DNA of 45,226 bases from Thoreauomyces humboldtii (GCA_027596035.1 JADGJA010000087.1:1-45226); one strand, 5' to 3'. Numbered from the stretch's first letter, positions 1 through 13,300 are shown. Notes: generated by a model from the sequence alone, not told the origin. Translations and numbers: made by a program.

Positions 1-604
1 GGGAGGAACACTTGAGGATTGCTGATGAGGATGGGAAGGAGGAGGAGGGAACCAGACCCTTTTATACGCTGGCCCCGAACAGCTCGAGTTGCAACTGCAG
101 CGTGAAGAGGGGTTGCGAAGTGTGCACTGTGACATGCCGCTCCTTGCCTCCCACCGGCATTTCGGCGACGAGACACGTCGGAGACTCGTGGGGATTCGGG
201 AGACAGGTTGCGGAGCCGGGGGTCCGGTCAGCTCCCCACGGAGTTTCCCGCAATCCCGGGGGGTTGTGGTTGTGAGCCCCCGTAAACCTTGTCTTCGTGG
301 ACTTGTCCGGAGACCGGGTTCCGTCGAGGTGCCCGATGCCACGGTATCACTTTGATCCATCCGGCCCGTCGGTATGGCTTCTCTCGGTTTCAAGTGTGAT
401 TTCACACTCTCCGTCACGACCCAACAACCACACACACACACACACACACACTATATTACCTGTTCGCTTGGAATCCTGCCTTGGTCTCATAGAGTATACA
501 ACTCATTCATCTCCCTTCAGGCTCTGTTAGTCTACTGTTCACCCTACCTCTCCTCGTCGGACTCGCCTGTCTCAATCTTTCACTTTGGGGGCCGGCTGCG
601 CACC
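1..604. other. Stretch with no recognised gene
   Basis: I see no supportable gene here. Short open frames exist on both strands, but none has recognisable protein character or convincing splice sites. The 3' part lies just upstream of the BRI3-like gene and presumably includes its promoter and 5' leader; it holds the CA repeat at 429-451 and a pyrimidine-rich stretch near 480-600. Confidence 0.5.
429..451. repeat. (CA)n microsatellite
   Basis: A run of about eleven uninterrupted CA dinucleotides, about 155 bases upstream of the BRI3-like start codon. It is a simple-sequence repeat and likely polymorphic in length. Confidence 0.95.
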
Positions 605-1144
605 ATGTCCCACCTTCTTCCACCTTCAAGTCCTCCGCCAAGCTACGAAACCATCGTCACCATACAGCCAGATGCCACCGGTATCTCGCGTTCTCAGCCT
701 CCACAACCGCAGCAACCACCTCAATGTCTGCACAGCTGGTCCTCCCCGTACTATCCTTGCGCAGGTGAAGCAGCGCCAAGCTACTACGTTGACGACTACC
801 TCGTATGCTGACGTTGTCCACGTTTCGTTCCTGTAGCGTACGCCTGGGCCCTGATATGTTTCCCGTGAGTTTTTGTCGTCCGATCATCCGCGAAAAGCCC
901 ACGAACCTGCGTCTCACCCCACCTTCCTTTCTCTCCATCTCCCAGATGCGGACTTCTCTGCTGCTTCAAGATGCGGGAACGACGGTGCACGGAGTGCGGC
1001 GAGCTGGAGACGGTGGGGGAGTACGATCAGGATCCAGAGAAGAAGGCAGCTGCGGACCAGGCGTATCGCTTGGGATTCGCAGTAGGTGCCATCGGGCAAC
1101 TGCAGCACGGTGGTGGGTTCGGGGGAGGCGGAGGCGGAGGATGA
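605..1144 (+). CDS. BRI3-like small membrane protein
   Basis: I splice three exons: 605-764, 837-864 and 946-1144. The introns are GT-AG, with a CTGAC branch site in the first, and give 128 residues. The N-terminal half is proline rich with a PPPSY motif near residue 11. It is followed by a hydrophobic stretch of about 20 residues (YAWALICFPCGLLCCF) running directly into MRERRCTECGE. A hydrophobic segment ending in a CC pair, then basic residues and a CxxC, is the signature of the C-terminal half of animal Brain protein I3 and related LITAF-like proteins, which sit on endosomal and lysosomal membranes. The upstream CPxC half of that zinc motif is not obvious. The tail continues with a charged helix and ends in a poly-Gly run. 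The start is the first ATG in the long upstream frame that precedes the PPPSY motif. Family placement is by pattern only. Confidence 0.6.
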
Positions 1145-1777
1145 TCATTGAAGAGTCGAGCGAAGCGAGACCCTTCGTGATGCGCGCTCGCGAGGGTTCG
1201 CTCCGGCTTTCCCTGAAAGGCGATCCCACCATTTCTTTGGGTCCCTTTTTTTTGGCTTCATCTCATCTTTATCCTTCACGAGACCAGCCCGGCGTGATTA
1301 TGCATTCCCGTGCTATAGGCAGCCACCTTCTTCTCATGGCCTTTCGACAACTGTACATTGCCTTTTCAAAGAATTCTTGTCCGGCTGCTTTCGTTCCATA
1401 TTGCTGCCAGGGGTAGAACCAGGGCCATGTAGTCAGTCATCGTGGGACAGGGACAGCGCATCCCGTGGGTGGCCCGAAATAGAGCCGTGGACGAGTATCA
1501 TCCGGCGGGTTTTTTCTTGCACCTAGAAGCCACGAGGCCGTGCACCTCTCTCTCTCTCTCTACCTCTACATCAGCAACCATCACAAGGGACCCTCATCGT
1601 CGTATCCCCTGTGTAAACAGTACGCATCACGATACGGCTCTCTCATTCCTCATCCCGCGCGGCAGAGGGACTTTTTGACAGAAGAAAGAGCCGAGAGAGG
1701 CGAGAGAGGTCTCGTCCTGCTGTTCCCCGTCCTGTCCCCTTTCCGCTCTCTCCTTTTACGCAACGGCCAAGTGGACC
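1145..1777. other. Intergenic region, promoter of the carnitine acetyltransferase gene
   Basis: No gene seen. The region carries the 3' end of the BRI3-like gene and the upstream region of the acetyltransferase, with a CT-rich microsatellite at about 1547-1567 and further pyrimidine tracts up to the ATG at 1778. CT-rich leaders are common in fungal promoters. Confidence 0.6.
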
Positions 1778-3971
1778 ATGCTCCTTCGCGCAACCGGTGC
1801 TGCTCTTCTAGCCACCTCAACCCCTCGTCAGGCGCTTCGATACTCCACCTCATCTCTCAAGGTAAGGCCAACGCATGCACTCTCTGCAGATCGTTGCATC
1901 CCCCGTACTCTTTGGTGTGGTTTGCCACCCTGCAACGGCGGAAGGGGGGAACGGTTCTTTGCAAGCATGGTTCCCACACGAGCACCCTTATCTCGTCATG
2001 CATCATCATGCTGACCCAAGTCTTGCATCCAATAGTCTTCTCCCCTCGCTCGCATCGCTCCCTCGGCAGCCTTCACCAGGAAGATGCATTCTCTCACCCC
2101 TTCGGCACCGGGCAAGCCCCTGTACAGTGCTCAGCAGTCCCTCCCGAAGCTACCCGTGGCTCCTCTCGTAGAGACCGCCGAAAAGTATCTGCGAACCCTG
2201 AAGCCCATCCTGTCCGATGTGGACTACAGCCGGTCCGAAAAGATCGTCAAGGACTTCATCAAGCCAGGGGGGCAAGGCGAACAGCTCCACGCTCGTCTGG
2301 AGGAACGCAAGAAGTCGGAAGGCACCAGCTGGCTGTACGAGTGGTGGAACGACTACGCCTACATGTCCTACCGCGACCCCGTCGTCATCAACGTTTCCTA
2401 CTTTTTCGTCTTCAAGGACGAGATCAGGAAGGAGTGGAAGGCTCCCGCCAAGCGGGCCGCTGCCCTCATCACCGGTGCCCTGGAGTTTAAGCAGAAGGTC
2501 GTCGGAGAGGAACTCCAGCCAGAGACCGCAAAGGGAGGTCCCTTGTCCATGGATCAGTTCCAGTGGATGTTCAACGCTTGTCGCATCCCAAAGAAGCCAT
2601 CGGACACCACCGCCGTGGCCGATCCCCAGAAGAATTCGCACGTCATTGTCATCCGAAAGAACCAGTTCTTCAACCTCGACACCCGTCACCCCGACGGCCG
2701 TCAGCTGTCCACCGCTGAGCTGGAGAGGTGAGAGCGAAGCTGGGCGAAACAGCAAGTGTCTCTCTTGCATGACCCAAGAACTTACTTTGTTCTTAACCAG
2801 GCAAATCCAGGCAATCTACCAGCAGGCTGGAGATGTCAAGGACCCCGCAGTGGGCGCTTTGACTTCCGAGAACCGCGACACTTGGACCGAAGTTCGCGAT
2901 CAGATGCTTCAGTCCCCTCGCAATCGCGCTTCTCTCGAGACTATCGAGAGCGCTGCCTTTGTCGTATGCCTCGACGACTCTTCGCCCGTAACGCGGGACG
3001 AATCCAGCCGCGCCTGCTGGCACGGGGACGGACGCAACCGATTCTTTGACAAGCCCCTCCAGTTCATCGTCTTCGAGAACGGCAAGGCCGGCTTCCTCGG
3101 AGAACACTCGATGATGGACGCTACTCCCACCAGTATGATGTGCGAGTACATCTGCAAGGGACTCGACCGCAACACCATCAACCACGGAACCCAGAACTCG
3201 GACTCCCTCTCGACCCCACGAAAGCTCCCCTTCGACGTCTCGAACCTGGAAGCCCCCATCAAGACGGCGGAAAAGAACTTCGACGCCCTCATTGCTCGGC
3301 ACGACCTCCGTGTCCAAGCTTTCTACGGTTACGGCAAGGACTTGATCAAAAAGTTCAAGATGTCCCCCGACGCCTACGTCCAGATGGCCATCCAGCTCGC
3401 CCACTACAAGATGTTCGGCGTCTGCAAACCCACCTACGAGAGCGCACAGACGCGAAAGTTCGGCTTCGGACGCACGGAGACGTGTCGATCCGTCAGCGTT
3501 GAGAGCGTCGAATGGGTCAAGGCCATGGAGAACTCGACCGTCCCCATCGCGCAAAAGGTCGACCTCGGCAAGAAGGCCGTCGGAGCACACATCAAGTACA
3601 TGAACGACTGCGTCGAAGGGAAGGGCGTGGACCGTCTCTGGCTCGGACTCAAGCTGGCCCTCAAACCCCACGAACCCGTACCCGAGTTCTTCAAGGACCC
3701 CGCGTTCGACTACTCGAAGCACTGGTTCCTCTCCACGTCCCAGATCTCGTCAGAGTACTACGAGGGATACGGATGGGGAGAGGTCGTACCCAACGGTTTC
3801 GGCATCGCCTACATGGTCAAGGAGCGTTCCCTCCACTTCAACGTGGCCGCTCTCAACGAGATGCGACCCGATCGCATGCACCACTTCCTTGGAGAGGCTC
3901 TTCGCGACATGCAGGTCGTCTTCGAGTCGGGACTCGCCACTTCGGCTCCCCCTCCCAAGGCCAAGCTTTAG
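1778..3971 (+). CDS. CAT2: Carnitine O-acetyltransferase, mitochondrial/peroxisomal
   Basis: Three exons (1778-1861, 2036-2727, 2801-3971) encode 648 residues, the usual length for fungal carnitine acetyltransferase. The enzyme moves acetyl groups between CoA and carnitine so that acetyl units can cross organelle membranes. The catalytic His lies in the EHSMMDATP motif at about 3101-3127. The carnitine-binding STS follows near 3734, then GYGWGEVVPNGFGIAY. The first 28 residues (one Arg-Gln-Ala-Leu-Arg segment, no acidic residues, many Ser/Thr/Ala) look like a mitochondrial presequence. The last three residues are AKL, a type 1 peroxisomal signal. The intron 1 acceptor at 2035 was chosen because it alone keeps phase 0 and has a TGCTGAC branch site upstream. 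An internal ATG at 2084 (MHSLTP) precedes the conserved SLPKLPVAPL segment and could start a form lacking the presequence. Confidence 0.95.
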
Positions 3972-4332
3972 ATCGAAAGGAACGCCAAAGAACGTTACCT
4001 TTCCCGGTCCCCTTCCACATCTTACTGCATGTAGAGAGCTTCTCTCGGACTCATTTCCGGGAGAGAGATCCAATTCCCCATCCATTCACACACCCTTATC
4101 TCCTTTTGTCAGATTATCTATTGGCCTGCTCCCCCCACACCGTTTTCTTAGAAACAACACCAACCCCATGCATGACTTCATAGCTGCCAGCCACACACTG
4201 ACTCCATAAAATCATAAAGCTACTCGGGTCTTAATCGATGTTTCGCAGATGGGAACCGAGGACATCATCGGGCCTCAACCAGTTTCTCGAAAACTCGACT
4301 GGGTTAGACGGATACCAAGCAGAGAAGGAACC
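3972..4332. other. Convergent 3' region between CAT2 and NBAS
   Basis: No gene seen. This is the shared 3' untranslated space of two convergent genes, with AT-richer sequence around 4205-4220 that could serve polyadenylation. Confidence 0.6.
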
Positions 4333-7300
4333 TCAGGCCAGAGCTCGCTGAAGCAGACTCTCCTCCAACTTTTTCTCAGCAGGACCTGCCCCCCTCCTCG
4401 TCGGACCGTACGACGAAGAAGACCCTGCCGTGGCAGCCGCAGCGGCCAACCCGCCCCACAACCGATTCAGGACCCCGTATCCGTCACCACCAGGGTGTTG
4501 TTGTCCACCCCCACCTGCACCCCCGGTACCAGATCCGACTCCGAGTCCAGACGCCGCTGCAGCGAACCCGGCGACCTCCAGTTCGGACCTGACCCGATCC
4601 CTGAGGGCCCTGTGCAGAGGCCACTCGACTTCACTCGGAACGGTGAGGGTCTCGCTCACCGACCTCCACAGTCTCGTCCCCGCCACCACCGTGGCCAGTC
4701 CTCGAGCGCAGACGAGGACGTGGAAGAACCTGTCCCGCTCCAGTGGAGCCAGGACGTCATCCTCCTCCCATCGCCGTCCACCTGTCGGAGACCGAGAGGA
4801 GGGTGATGACGTGGCGCCGTCGGCGGCGAGGATCTCGTGAAGGGTTCCGATCGTCTCTCGAAGGAGGATGGGCTGTTCGGTGATGAGACCGTGCTTGAGG
4901 TGTTCGAGGGTGTTGCCCATGTCTCGAAGGGTCTGCAAAATGATTTGCTCAGCCTGAAGATTGTGTCAAATGTCGCGTTAGAACCCGGGGACGGCATTAA
5001 AATACTACGGGGAGATACACGTCCGTTACCTTGAGATCCAGTATAGCATACCCCGCGAACTCGACCCTGACGAGCATGACCATATCATGTTCCTCGTGTT
5101 CGATCATCCAACACAGCAGCGCCATCCAAAACAGCTGGAGGTAGGCCGGGACGGGCACGGGATTCTTGGTGGACTGCTCCGACGACGGTGGGGGGAGCCA
5201 TTCGGTCAAGACCGCGACGAGGGACTGCGCCTGGGCTGCGGTTCGGGTGCTGGATAGGAGGGTCTGAAGCACTTGCTGACGGCCAGCTTGATCATCCAAT
5301 TGAGTTTTGTCGACCTTTGCAGGGAGTCAAAGAGTTTCAAAAGACGGGCAAAGGAATGCCGCAGGGTTCGTGTACCTGGAAACTTACGTCCAAGTTCCAT
5401 GCGGCCTTGATGATGAGAGTGACCTTGCTGGATTGCAGTTTCCTCGCGTCCGACTCGGGAATCGCGAAGTACTGTGGGATGTTTAAAAAATATGTTCAAT
5501 GAGCCACAAACCCAAGCTTAGGGACCCCCCGTTGCTTCTTACCTTTTGCAGGATGCCAAACACCTGCATGCCCAGGTCGGGCCCGAAGCGGTCGGGTTGC
5601 TGTATGACGGTGTTCAAGCAGTCTTTCAGCGTCTCGTTCACGGATGCGAGTGCAGCTTCAAGGGTTTCCGGAACTGAAGGGGCCGGGATGACAGGAACAT
5701 TTGGTTCCGACAGGAGACGCGGTGGTTCAGATGGAGCAGGCTTCAGGGCTGGTGGGGACGTCGCCGAAGGCACCGACGGCACTTCAATGTGCGTGTCGAG
5801 GTCGTCGATATCGAGATCCCATCCATGGTCCAGGTTACCTTTCACGGTAGGTGGAATGACAGGAGGCGCCACAGGCGCAGCAGGTTGAGGCGCAGGTATC
5901 ACATGCGTAGACGTGGGTAAAATCGTTTCTGAGACGAGTTGATCAAGATCGTCAAGACCCCAGCCGATCTCCGATGCAGAGCTTGAATGCGAGATGGACG
6001 ACAGGTCTGGTTTGACAGTATCCAAGATCGGTACGCTGGCATTCGATGGGTTCCGTGTCACCATGTCCAGGCCCGGTGCGGTAGCATCCACTTCCGCTTC
6101 ATCGGAAGCGCGGACAGGATCCGAATGGAGCAAGTTGTTTTCACGACCGCCCCAGGAGTCGTTAACGGAAGGTTTTGTGGGGCTTGTGCTCTCTATGGAG
6201 TGTATGTCCCATCCGCTTTGAGGGTCGGAGGTGAGTTTGACGGGACTGAGACCAGGGATGTGACCGATGTCCCACCCGCTATCGGCGTCAGCGTCGAGAA
6301 CTGCCGACGGTCGTACCGGACTAAGGCCTTCGATATGTCCTATGTCCCATCCATGATCCGATTCTCCCGCGGCGGTGGATTTGACCGGGCTGACACCGTC
6401 GATGTCCCATCCCTCGCCTGTGCTCAGATTTGTCGTGATGGGCGGGGGTTGTCGATGTAACTTGTTGGATGTGTGGGATGCTGGTACCGTCAGGCGGTCC
6501 GAGTCCCGTTTCGATTGAACAGATGCTAGTTCGTCAAGCTCTGGGATGTCCCACCCACTGGACGTGTTTGCTTCCGTATCGTTTCTGAGAGGTGATTGCG
6601 CAGTAACACCCCCTACCCTTGGCTGGGCTGGTGGTGGTACGTCCAGGACTGCGAAGCCAATCACGCTAGCGATCACTCGTTGTAAAGCAGCAGCAGGCGC
6701 GTCTACGCCACGGCGAAACACATTCTCAAAGACAGGGTCGGAAGGCCTTCCCAGGATGCTGAATGCAGTCTCTTTGTACAGAGCATTGGCATCTAAGATG
6801 GCGCGGTCATTTGGGAACTCTGAAATAAGGGCTTGGGATAACTTGTAGACAAGGACCGGCGATGTACCCCCGATGATCATGCGCATCACGATGCTGGCAA
6901 ACTAGATATCATGTGTCAGACTCTCACCACAACTAGAACACCCACCGGATATGTGGGTTTACTTGTGTTCGTACCTGTTTCGCGCTCTTTCCGTAACTCA
7001 TGTCAAACTGTTGCAAACGCTCTGGTGGAATCGCCTCGGAAGTTTGATCGTCAGTGATCTGGCCAAGCCGTGACACAAAAGCCAAGTGCTTCCGTATGCG
7101 CAGGAGCTCAGACGTAATACTGTTGCTCTGCGGAAAATGATAAGCAAACGAAAGGAGACCTTAAAGACCCGGTTTTACTCACCTTCGCGATATGACCAGC
7201 AGTTCTTTCCATTACGAACAAAGCACGGGCCACAAGATCCTGTCGGAAAGGGCAAGGGATGCCTGATGCCTGAATGGTAAATATCAAATTTAGCAATCGA

Positions 7301-10300
7301 GCAAGGTAGGTAGCATACATGGTACGGCAATACCTCTGTATCAACGGTAAGGGATCGAGTTAGTGGCATCAAATCTCCCGGTGATAGGTCCTCAAGAAGA
7401 GAAATAATCTGCGACATGATTGAGGCCACCCTGCATGCCAAATAGTGAGTACGTGTCGCGAATTTCCAACATATCAACATCGATTACCCTTGTTCTTCCA
7501 AATACTCCCACGGGACAGTGGGCAGCTTGGACCGAGCGTAGGTAGCAGTCACGCTGCTCACAACATCCCGTTCATCGAAGCTAGCGGCATCCGCCATGTC
7601 CTTCTCATTTGCATCAAGGAACGGTACAGGTATCGCCTTAACGAACCTGAACCCGGAACAGATCAGTTGATGTTTTAAAGAGCTACGTGGGGAAATTGCA
7701 ATCTTACGCTGAGATGACGGTTGCTGCTTCCTTGAGCCCATTCGGAGTTTTCACTGGCGTGAAGGCTTCCGCGAATGCAGCAGCTCCTTGAGACCGAGCC
7801 ACGAAAACCTTCTTCAAGTCGAGCTTGTTGAAGGTGCTTGTATTTGCAATAACCTGAGTCAATTTCAGACGAGACTCAAGAGCCGCCACCTCCTAAGAAG
7901 TGATAGCGCGTTAAACCGGATGCGTGAAACTCTGGGGCAAACATAGTCTCCATAACTTACAGTGCTCCTGATGCCAGCGCCGTCAGCACACGAAAGGAGG
8001 AGTTTGTACAGCTCTGCGAGCTTCGCGTGCGACGTTCCGGCGATCTTCCAAGAAAATGAGCATCTCGACCAGTGAAAAGGGTTAACGAAAACGAAACATT
8101 ACCTCGGGGTAAACAATCCGCAAGCACTCGACGACTTCCGAAGGATGTTGTCGTATTATATTGTCGTGCTTCCCGACCGCATCTTGAATGACATCTCCAT
8201 CGATTGCCGTAGACCCGAACATCCACGACAAGTTCGCGACTAGCACCTCCACCTCCGGAATCCTGACCTGAACGGCCAACTGAAACGCCTTGTCCAAAGC
8301 AGCGACATCCCCGGTCTGCGCCATCTTCCTCACAACCGCGAAACGATATTCCTCACTGCTCTCGAACCGGGCAGAGTCAACCTGTTCCCGATCGTAAAGG
8401 GCACGGATCTTGTGCGCCTCCTCCTTCTGCTGGACAAGCTCGACGTGCTTTCTGGAGAGGGCGAAGGCGGCTTGCGCTGCGGAGCGATGTGGTTCTGTGA
8501 TGCTGATTGTGGGGGGTTCGTTGTCGTTGGACGATGCAGAGATGGCTTGGTCCAGCCAAGCGGCTCCGCGCAAAACCTCTGAGGGGGCACATGTGTAATA
8601 TGACCCGTGGGTGCCGCCGGTTGCTGGAACTTCTTGAAGTCCTTTCAGAGCGAAAAAGTATGCAGCGATCTGTTCGATAACGGGGGAGGATGGAAGCCGT
8701 TCGAAGAAGGACTGGGCCATCTGAAGCTTGTGGCCCCCAAGGAAAACGAAAGTAAATAACAGCGTGCTGATCTTTGAGGAGGCCCGAATACAACCTTACC
8801 TCGCCTACGCTCAACAGATATCCTAGGGCAAATATCGCATCGGTCGGGAAGGTCTCGAGAGCAAGCTGCATTGTCTTGCGGGCATCGCCGGACACATCCA
8901 CGGTCCCTTCTTGAGCATCCGCCATCCATGCATGACCCTCCTTAAGCCGCAGCAAAGTCTCCAGTACGTTCTGCTGGACGGAGGGAGGTGCATTCTCCCG
9001 GTGGTCCGCTGGACTCCAACCCCGGGAAGGATCCAGATAGGACTCGTAGAATCGATGCAAGTTCGCAGAGTCCTCACTCTGTCCGTCTCTCCGTCGCTGG
9101 ATCGGAGGATCATCGAAGTGGTTGGCTTCACGCTCCATCTCGTTGATAGCCATTTCGACGTTGAACTGCCACGTGGGAGGCACGTCATCGTTCTCATCGA
9201 CCGGCAACCGTCCCTTCCCAACCAAGGGAAGTATGTCGGCAACGTCCCCGCCCTTGGACCTCCTCAGAGCATCGATGGTGAGTCGTTCCGTCTCGAGTAG
9301 TGTCCAGACCTCCAAGACGTGCGATATCTCGTTTGCGGGACACAGCGTCAAGGCGTGGGCCACCATCTCGATCTTTCGATCCTTCCCGGCGTACGGGGTG
9401 GTACCCAACTGGATGCAGATGGTACATACAGCATGAGCTACTTCGGCAGGATGAGGGGGATGGCCTTCGGCGGCACGGATCAAGCCCGTGCATCTATCGT
9501 ACGCGGACTCCCAGTCGCCTGCGCGGAGCGCCGCGGTGGCTATATACGTCTGGACGAGGGTTTGTGCCGGTTGCGTGTATTGATCTTGGAGGAGCTTGCG
9601 AGCGATGTCCACGAGTGCCTCCCCGGAACGATACGCGTTCGTGTCCCGCTCCAGGACCTGCTGAATGAAGGAAAGACGGTTCGCGCGAAGTCGGATCTGA
9701 ATGGGAAGGATGGGCTCGCCGCTTTCGGATGTTGCGTGGAAGCGAATCGTCAGCTGATGGGTTGCTTGGATAAAGTCCAGCTCGGTTTGCAGCGCTGGGG
9801 ACACTGGCAGAATGAACAAGCTGCAAACAATGAAATCAGCAAGAGTTTCGGGATTATAGCCCTTTTTGCTTGAAAGGGACCTCACCAGTCACGAGCTTTC
9901 TTCAAGTAACCCTGTGTCATATCGCCACTGTCCGCATTATCGAAGAACTCATTGGCAGCGTTGATGATTAACATCTCCGCCGTTTCGGGAGCCAGTGGGG
10001 GCAAGCCACGTTCGGGCCGCAGGGTCCGTTTCGCAAGCTTGAACACTTCCAAAACACACAAAGTAAGCCTCGATACGGATTAAGCGGTGGGCAAGGGGCG
10101 CTCAAGTTCCTTACTTCCGTTATTCAAGATGACAGACAGGAACTCCACATATATGTCCCGTTTCGGCACTTGAGCCAAGACCTTAATCGCATGAAGCCGC
10201 AAGATGTGGTCCAGCAAACCTGCCCACTCCTCCTCGCTCTGAAACCTAAACTCGTCACCGGGAGGCAAGCCATCCTCTCCCGTTGACCTCCTCGCCAGAA

Positions 10301-13300
10301 GGACAAGAAGCTGTTGCTGTAGCACGGGATCGCCGTCCGCCTGAGCAAACCAAGCCAGCGATTTTGCCAACCCGTATCGATCCAGGATCCGCGCGCTTTC
10401 CACGTGCACCGGGAAGCGTTGAGAGTGGACTTGGAGGTCGGGACGGATGGAAATGTGGAAAGGAGGAATGGACGAGCTTTCGACGGATATGTCGTCGAGA
10501 ACGGAATCGAGTTCATCTTCCCATGACGAGGATCTTACCATCGGAGTCGGTCGGGAGGAGAAGGCTGGCGCCGCTAGTCGATTGAGGCAGATTAGAAGCC
10601 GCTCGTACAGCGTCCATTGATCAGTCTGTGGACATCGGTAGGCGCATTCTAAGATGAGCTTCATGAGTCGCTCCCGCTTCATGTTGTAACGGGTGTGGGC
10701 GATTGTTGTCTCCAGGGACTCGAGAATTCTAGTAGACCATTCTAGCCGGTCTGCCGAGATTTCGAGAATCCAATCATAAAGCAAGTCCATAATCTCCGAG
10801 TGGGACGCTCCGGGAACGCCATCCGTATGCTTCTTAGATATTCGGTCCAGATACGGCAGCACAAAGTTCTGAACGTCGATGGCGACGGTCTCAGCATCGG
10901 CTTGCGCCACAAACAATCGCATGATCTGCGCGGGAGCTAGATCCTGCAACCCACTCAACGAAAGCTCCGTAGCGCCCTTTGACGCCGGATCGTAGCACTC
11001 GTATAGCAACACGGACAACGTTACGAGATCCTCATGCAGTTCATCAAGACCCTTGACGTTGTACCTAGCAGCCATCCGTACAAGGTCGAGGGATAGATCC
11101 GCCTGACCGCTTGACTCCTCCACGTCCCTTGCTCGCGAGCTGTACCAGTTCGTGATCACGTCGTGTGACGCCGGGTAATCATGTCGGGTGAACAGATCAT
11201 CGTCGGGACCGTCGTCCTCGTCAAGGAGCATCTGGACGAACTCCTCGACGGACTCGGTCTCGGTCCAGTCGGGTTTGCGCCACGGTATCGAGGGCCATTC
11301 GACTTCCGCGTTCGTGGAGGGATCGATCTGGGGGAGTATTTGTTTGTAGAGAGTCGGATCTGCAGTGTCGGGAATGAAATCCAGGATGCTGAGTCGATAC
11401 GGTAGTGTCTGCTTGCCGTGTCGCGTGAAGAGAACTTCTAAGGCCGCAAAGTTCTCCTCGAGAGCAAGCTCTACCGCCTGAGATATCAGATCGCTATCTC
11501 TGAACCAAGCATAGTGCTCAGCGAATCCCGGCAACTGACTGGACCTCTCTGCGTCCACGCTGAAAAGACCGGCAAAAATAGCTTTGTGGGTCTCCAGGCG
11601 GTCCAAGTATTTCAACAGTCTGGACCGATACACACAGAGCGTGGCTACTGGAAGGCTATGTCTCTCGGGATCCAAAGCAACATCCCCCGACGACCCAACG
11701 ACCGGATCCTCCAGAGCGTCCTCGATCTCCTTCTCCACGTCACCGAGATTGATGCCGTCCGTCTCTCTTAATCCGTAGCGAAGTAACAGTCTTGTGGCGT
11801 CCGCCGTCTCCGGGACTCGGTCCACGCAGGTTTCCAGCACCCACTCCCGATTCTCGATCTTTGCCAGCAGGTCGTGGACGGTATGCTGCGTGACTTCAGA
11901 CCTCAACCATCTCGCTTTATAGATCTCATCCTTTGAAAGGCCGTGCTCGGTGGCCAGTTCCATGGCACCGACGTAGTCTTCCAAGGATATTTTCCTCTCG
12001 AGCGCCTCTTCGGGGGTAGTCTTCAAAAGCGTGTGGAGTTGGTAGTTCCGGGTCATAACTGTGACAGTCTGCTGTGATGGCGAGGCGTCATCCTCCCAGT
12101 GCCACAAAATGGTATCCATGAATATCCTCAATGGCCGAGACCCATATGCCATGATCGTTTCCAGGAGACCTTTCGCCGGCACAACCTCAACAATAGGTTG
12201 ATCTGATTCATCCGCGATGGCACGGATCGGACTCAAAACGCCGTCCCGTAGACGCATGCGGACGGGTGCCGTCTCGTGTTCGAGTATGAAGAGCCGATCT
12301 TGCGCAATGGACACCACTTCTGGCATAGGATGGAACCGAGCGACTCCGAGTTCAGGCCTCGCGTTGGCATTCAGGGAGGCGTTCTCGACGAGATGAAAGC
12401 GAGCGGCTTCGAGTTCAGGCAGGACGGTCATGGAAGGAAAGTGGGCGATCCCGACATGTCCGTCCGCAAACGAGAACCGGATAGCGTCGTCTGCCCACCA
12501 CCCAATCGAGATCGCCAGATCGCTGACGGGTTGTCCGGGGAAACCGTTGACCGCGCTTTTTCCGTCGACGGGAAGGGGGGTTTTGTCCTGAGCAGCAGAG
12601 GGTAGCTTGAAGGATCTCCGCAACTCAGATGAATCCCACTGTCGGATCATGTCGAGACGGATGGCATCCCATAGCTTCAGTGTTCCTCCACAGTCCAGCG
12701 TTAGCAACTTCTTGCCATCAGGGGACAGATCGATGGAATGGATCGTGTCCAAGAAGTATTTCCGGCGTGAAGGCCTGATGGACGTCAGGACCGCGTCAAC
12801 GGAGAACACCCTGCGAAGACTTCCCCAAACTCCTGGACTGTCGGCAGCCATCGGAACTAGGTCCGAAGGTGATCCAGCCCCAGGTTCCTCCAGAAACTCT
12901 GCGCCCTTCATCTGGTAATGCGGTTTTTCCGACAGCAGCTGCCACTCGGTGATGAGGTTTCGAAAGTCCCCATCTGCCGCCCCTACGGCCGGGTGCTTTT
13001 TGGATTTTCCTACGGCTTTCCCGGTGATGAGCAGGACGCCTCGGCTAGGGTCCAAAGCAGCCGAACAGACGCATGCGTGCCAGTGGTGAAACGAGAATTT
13101 GTGATGAAACACAACCCGACCGGCAAGATCCTTGCTCTCTCGCAGCAGGAAAAGTCCTGGAGTGCTTGACCGGCGCGTGTGCAACGCGGGAAGGTACGTC
13201 ATGGTGGTCCGGGCAGGCAGAGAGTTTTGAAGGTTGTCCAAATGTATCAGGTAACTTCGCAAAACACCGTCGTAAGTGATGGTGATAAGCTCATGCGTAT

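Noticed and set aside
803..836. A 34-nt intron ending the first exon of the BRI3-like gene at 802
   Set aside because: It leads to an immediate stop. The 72-nt alternative (765-836) has a CTGAC branch site and stays in frame into the CFPCGLLCCF core.
10080..10114. Stop codon at 10080-10082 taken as the end of the NBAS gene
   Set aside because: A GTAAGG donor 32 bases earlier and the in-phase continuation MFKLAKRTLRPERG show that the stop lies in an intron.
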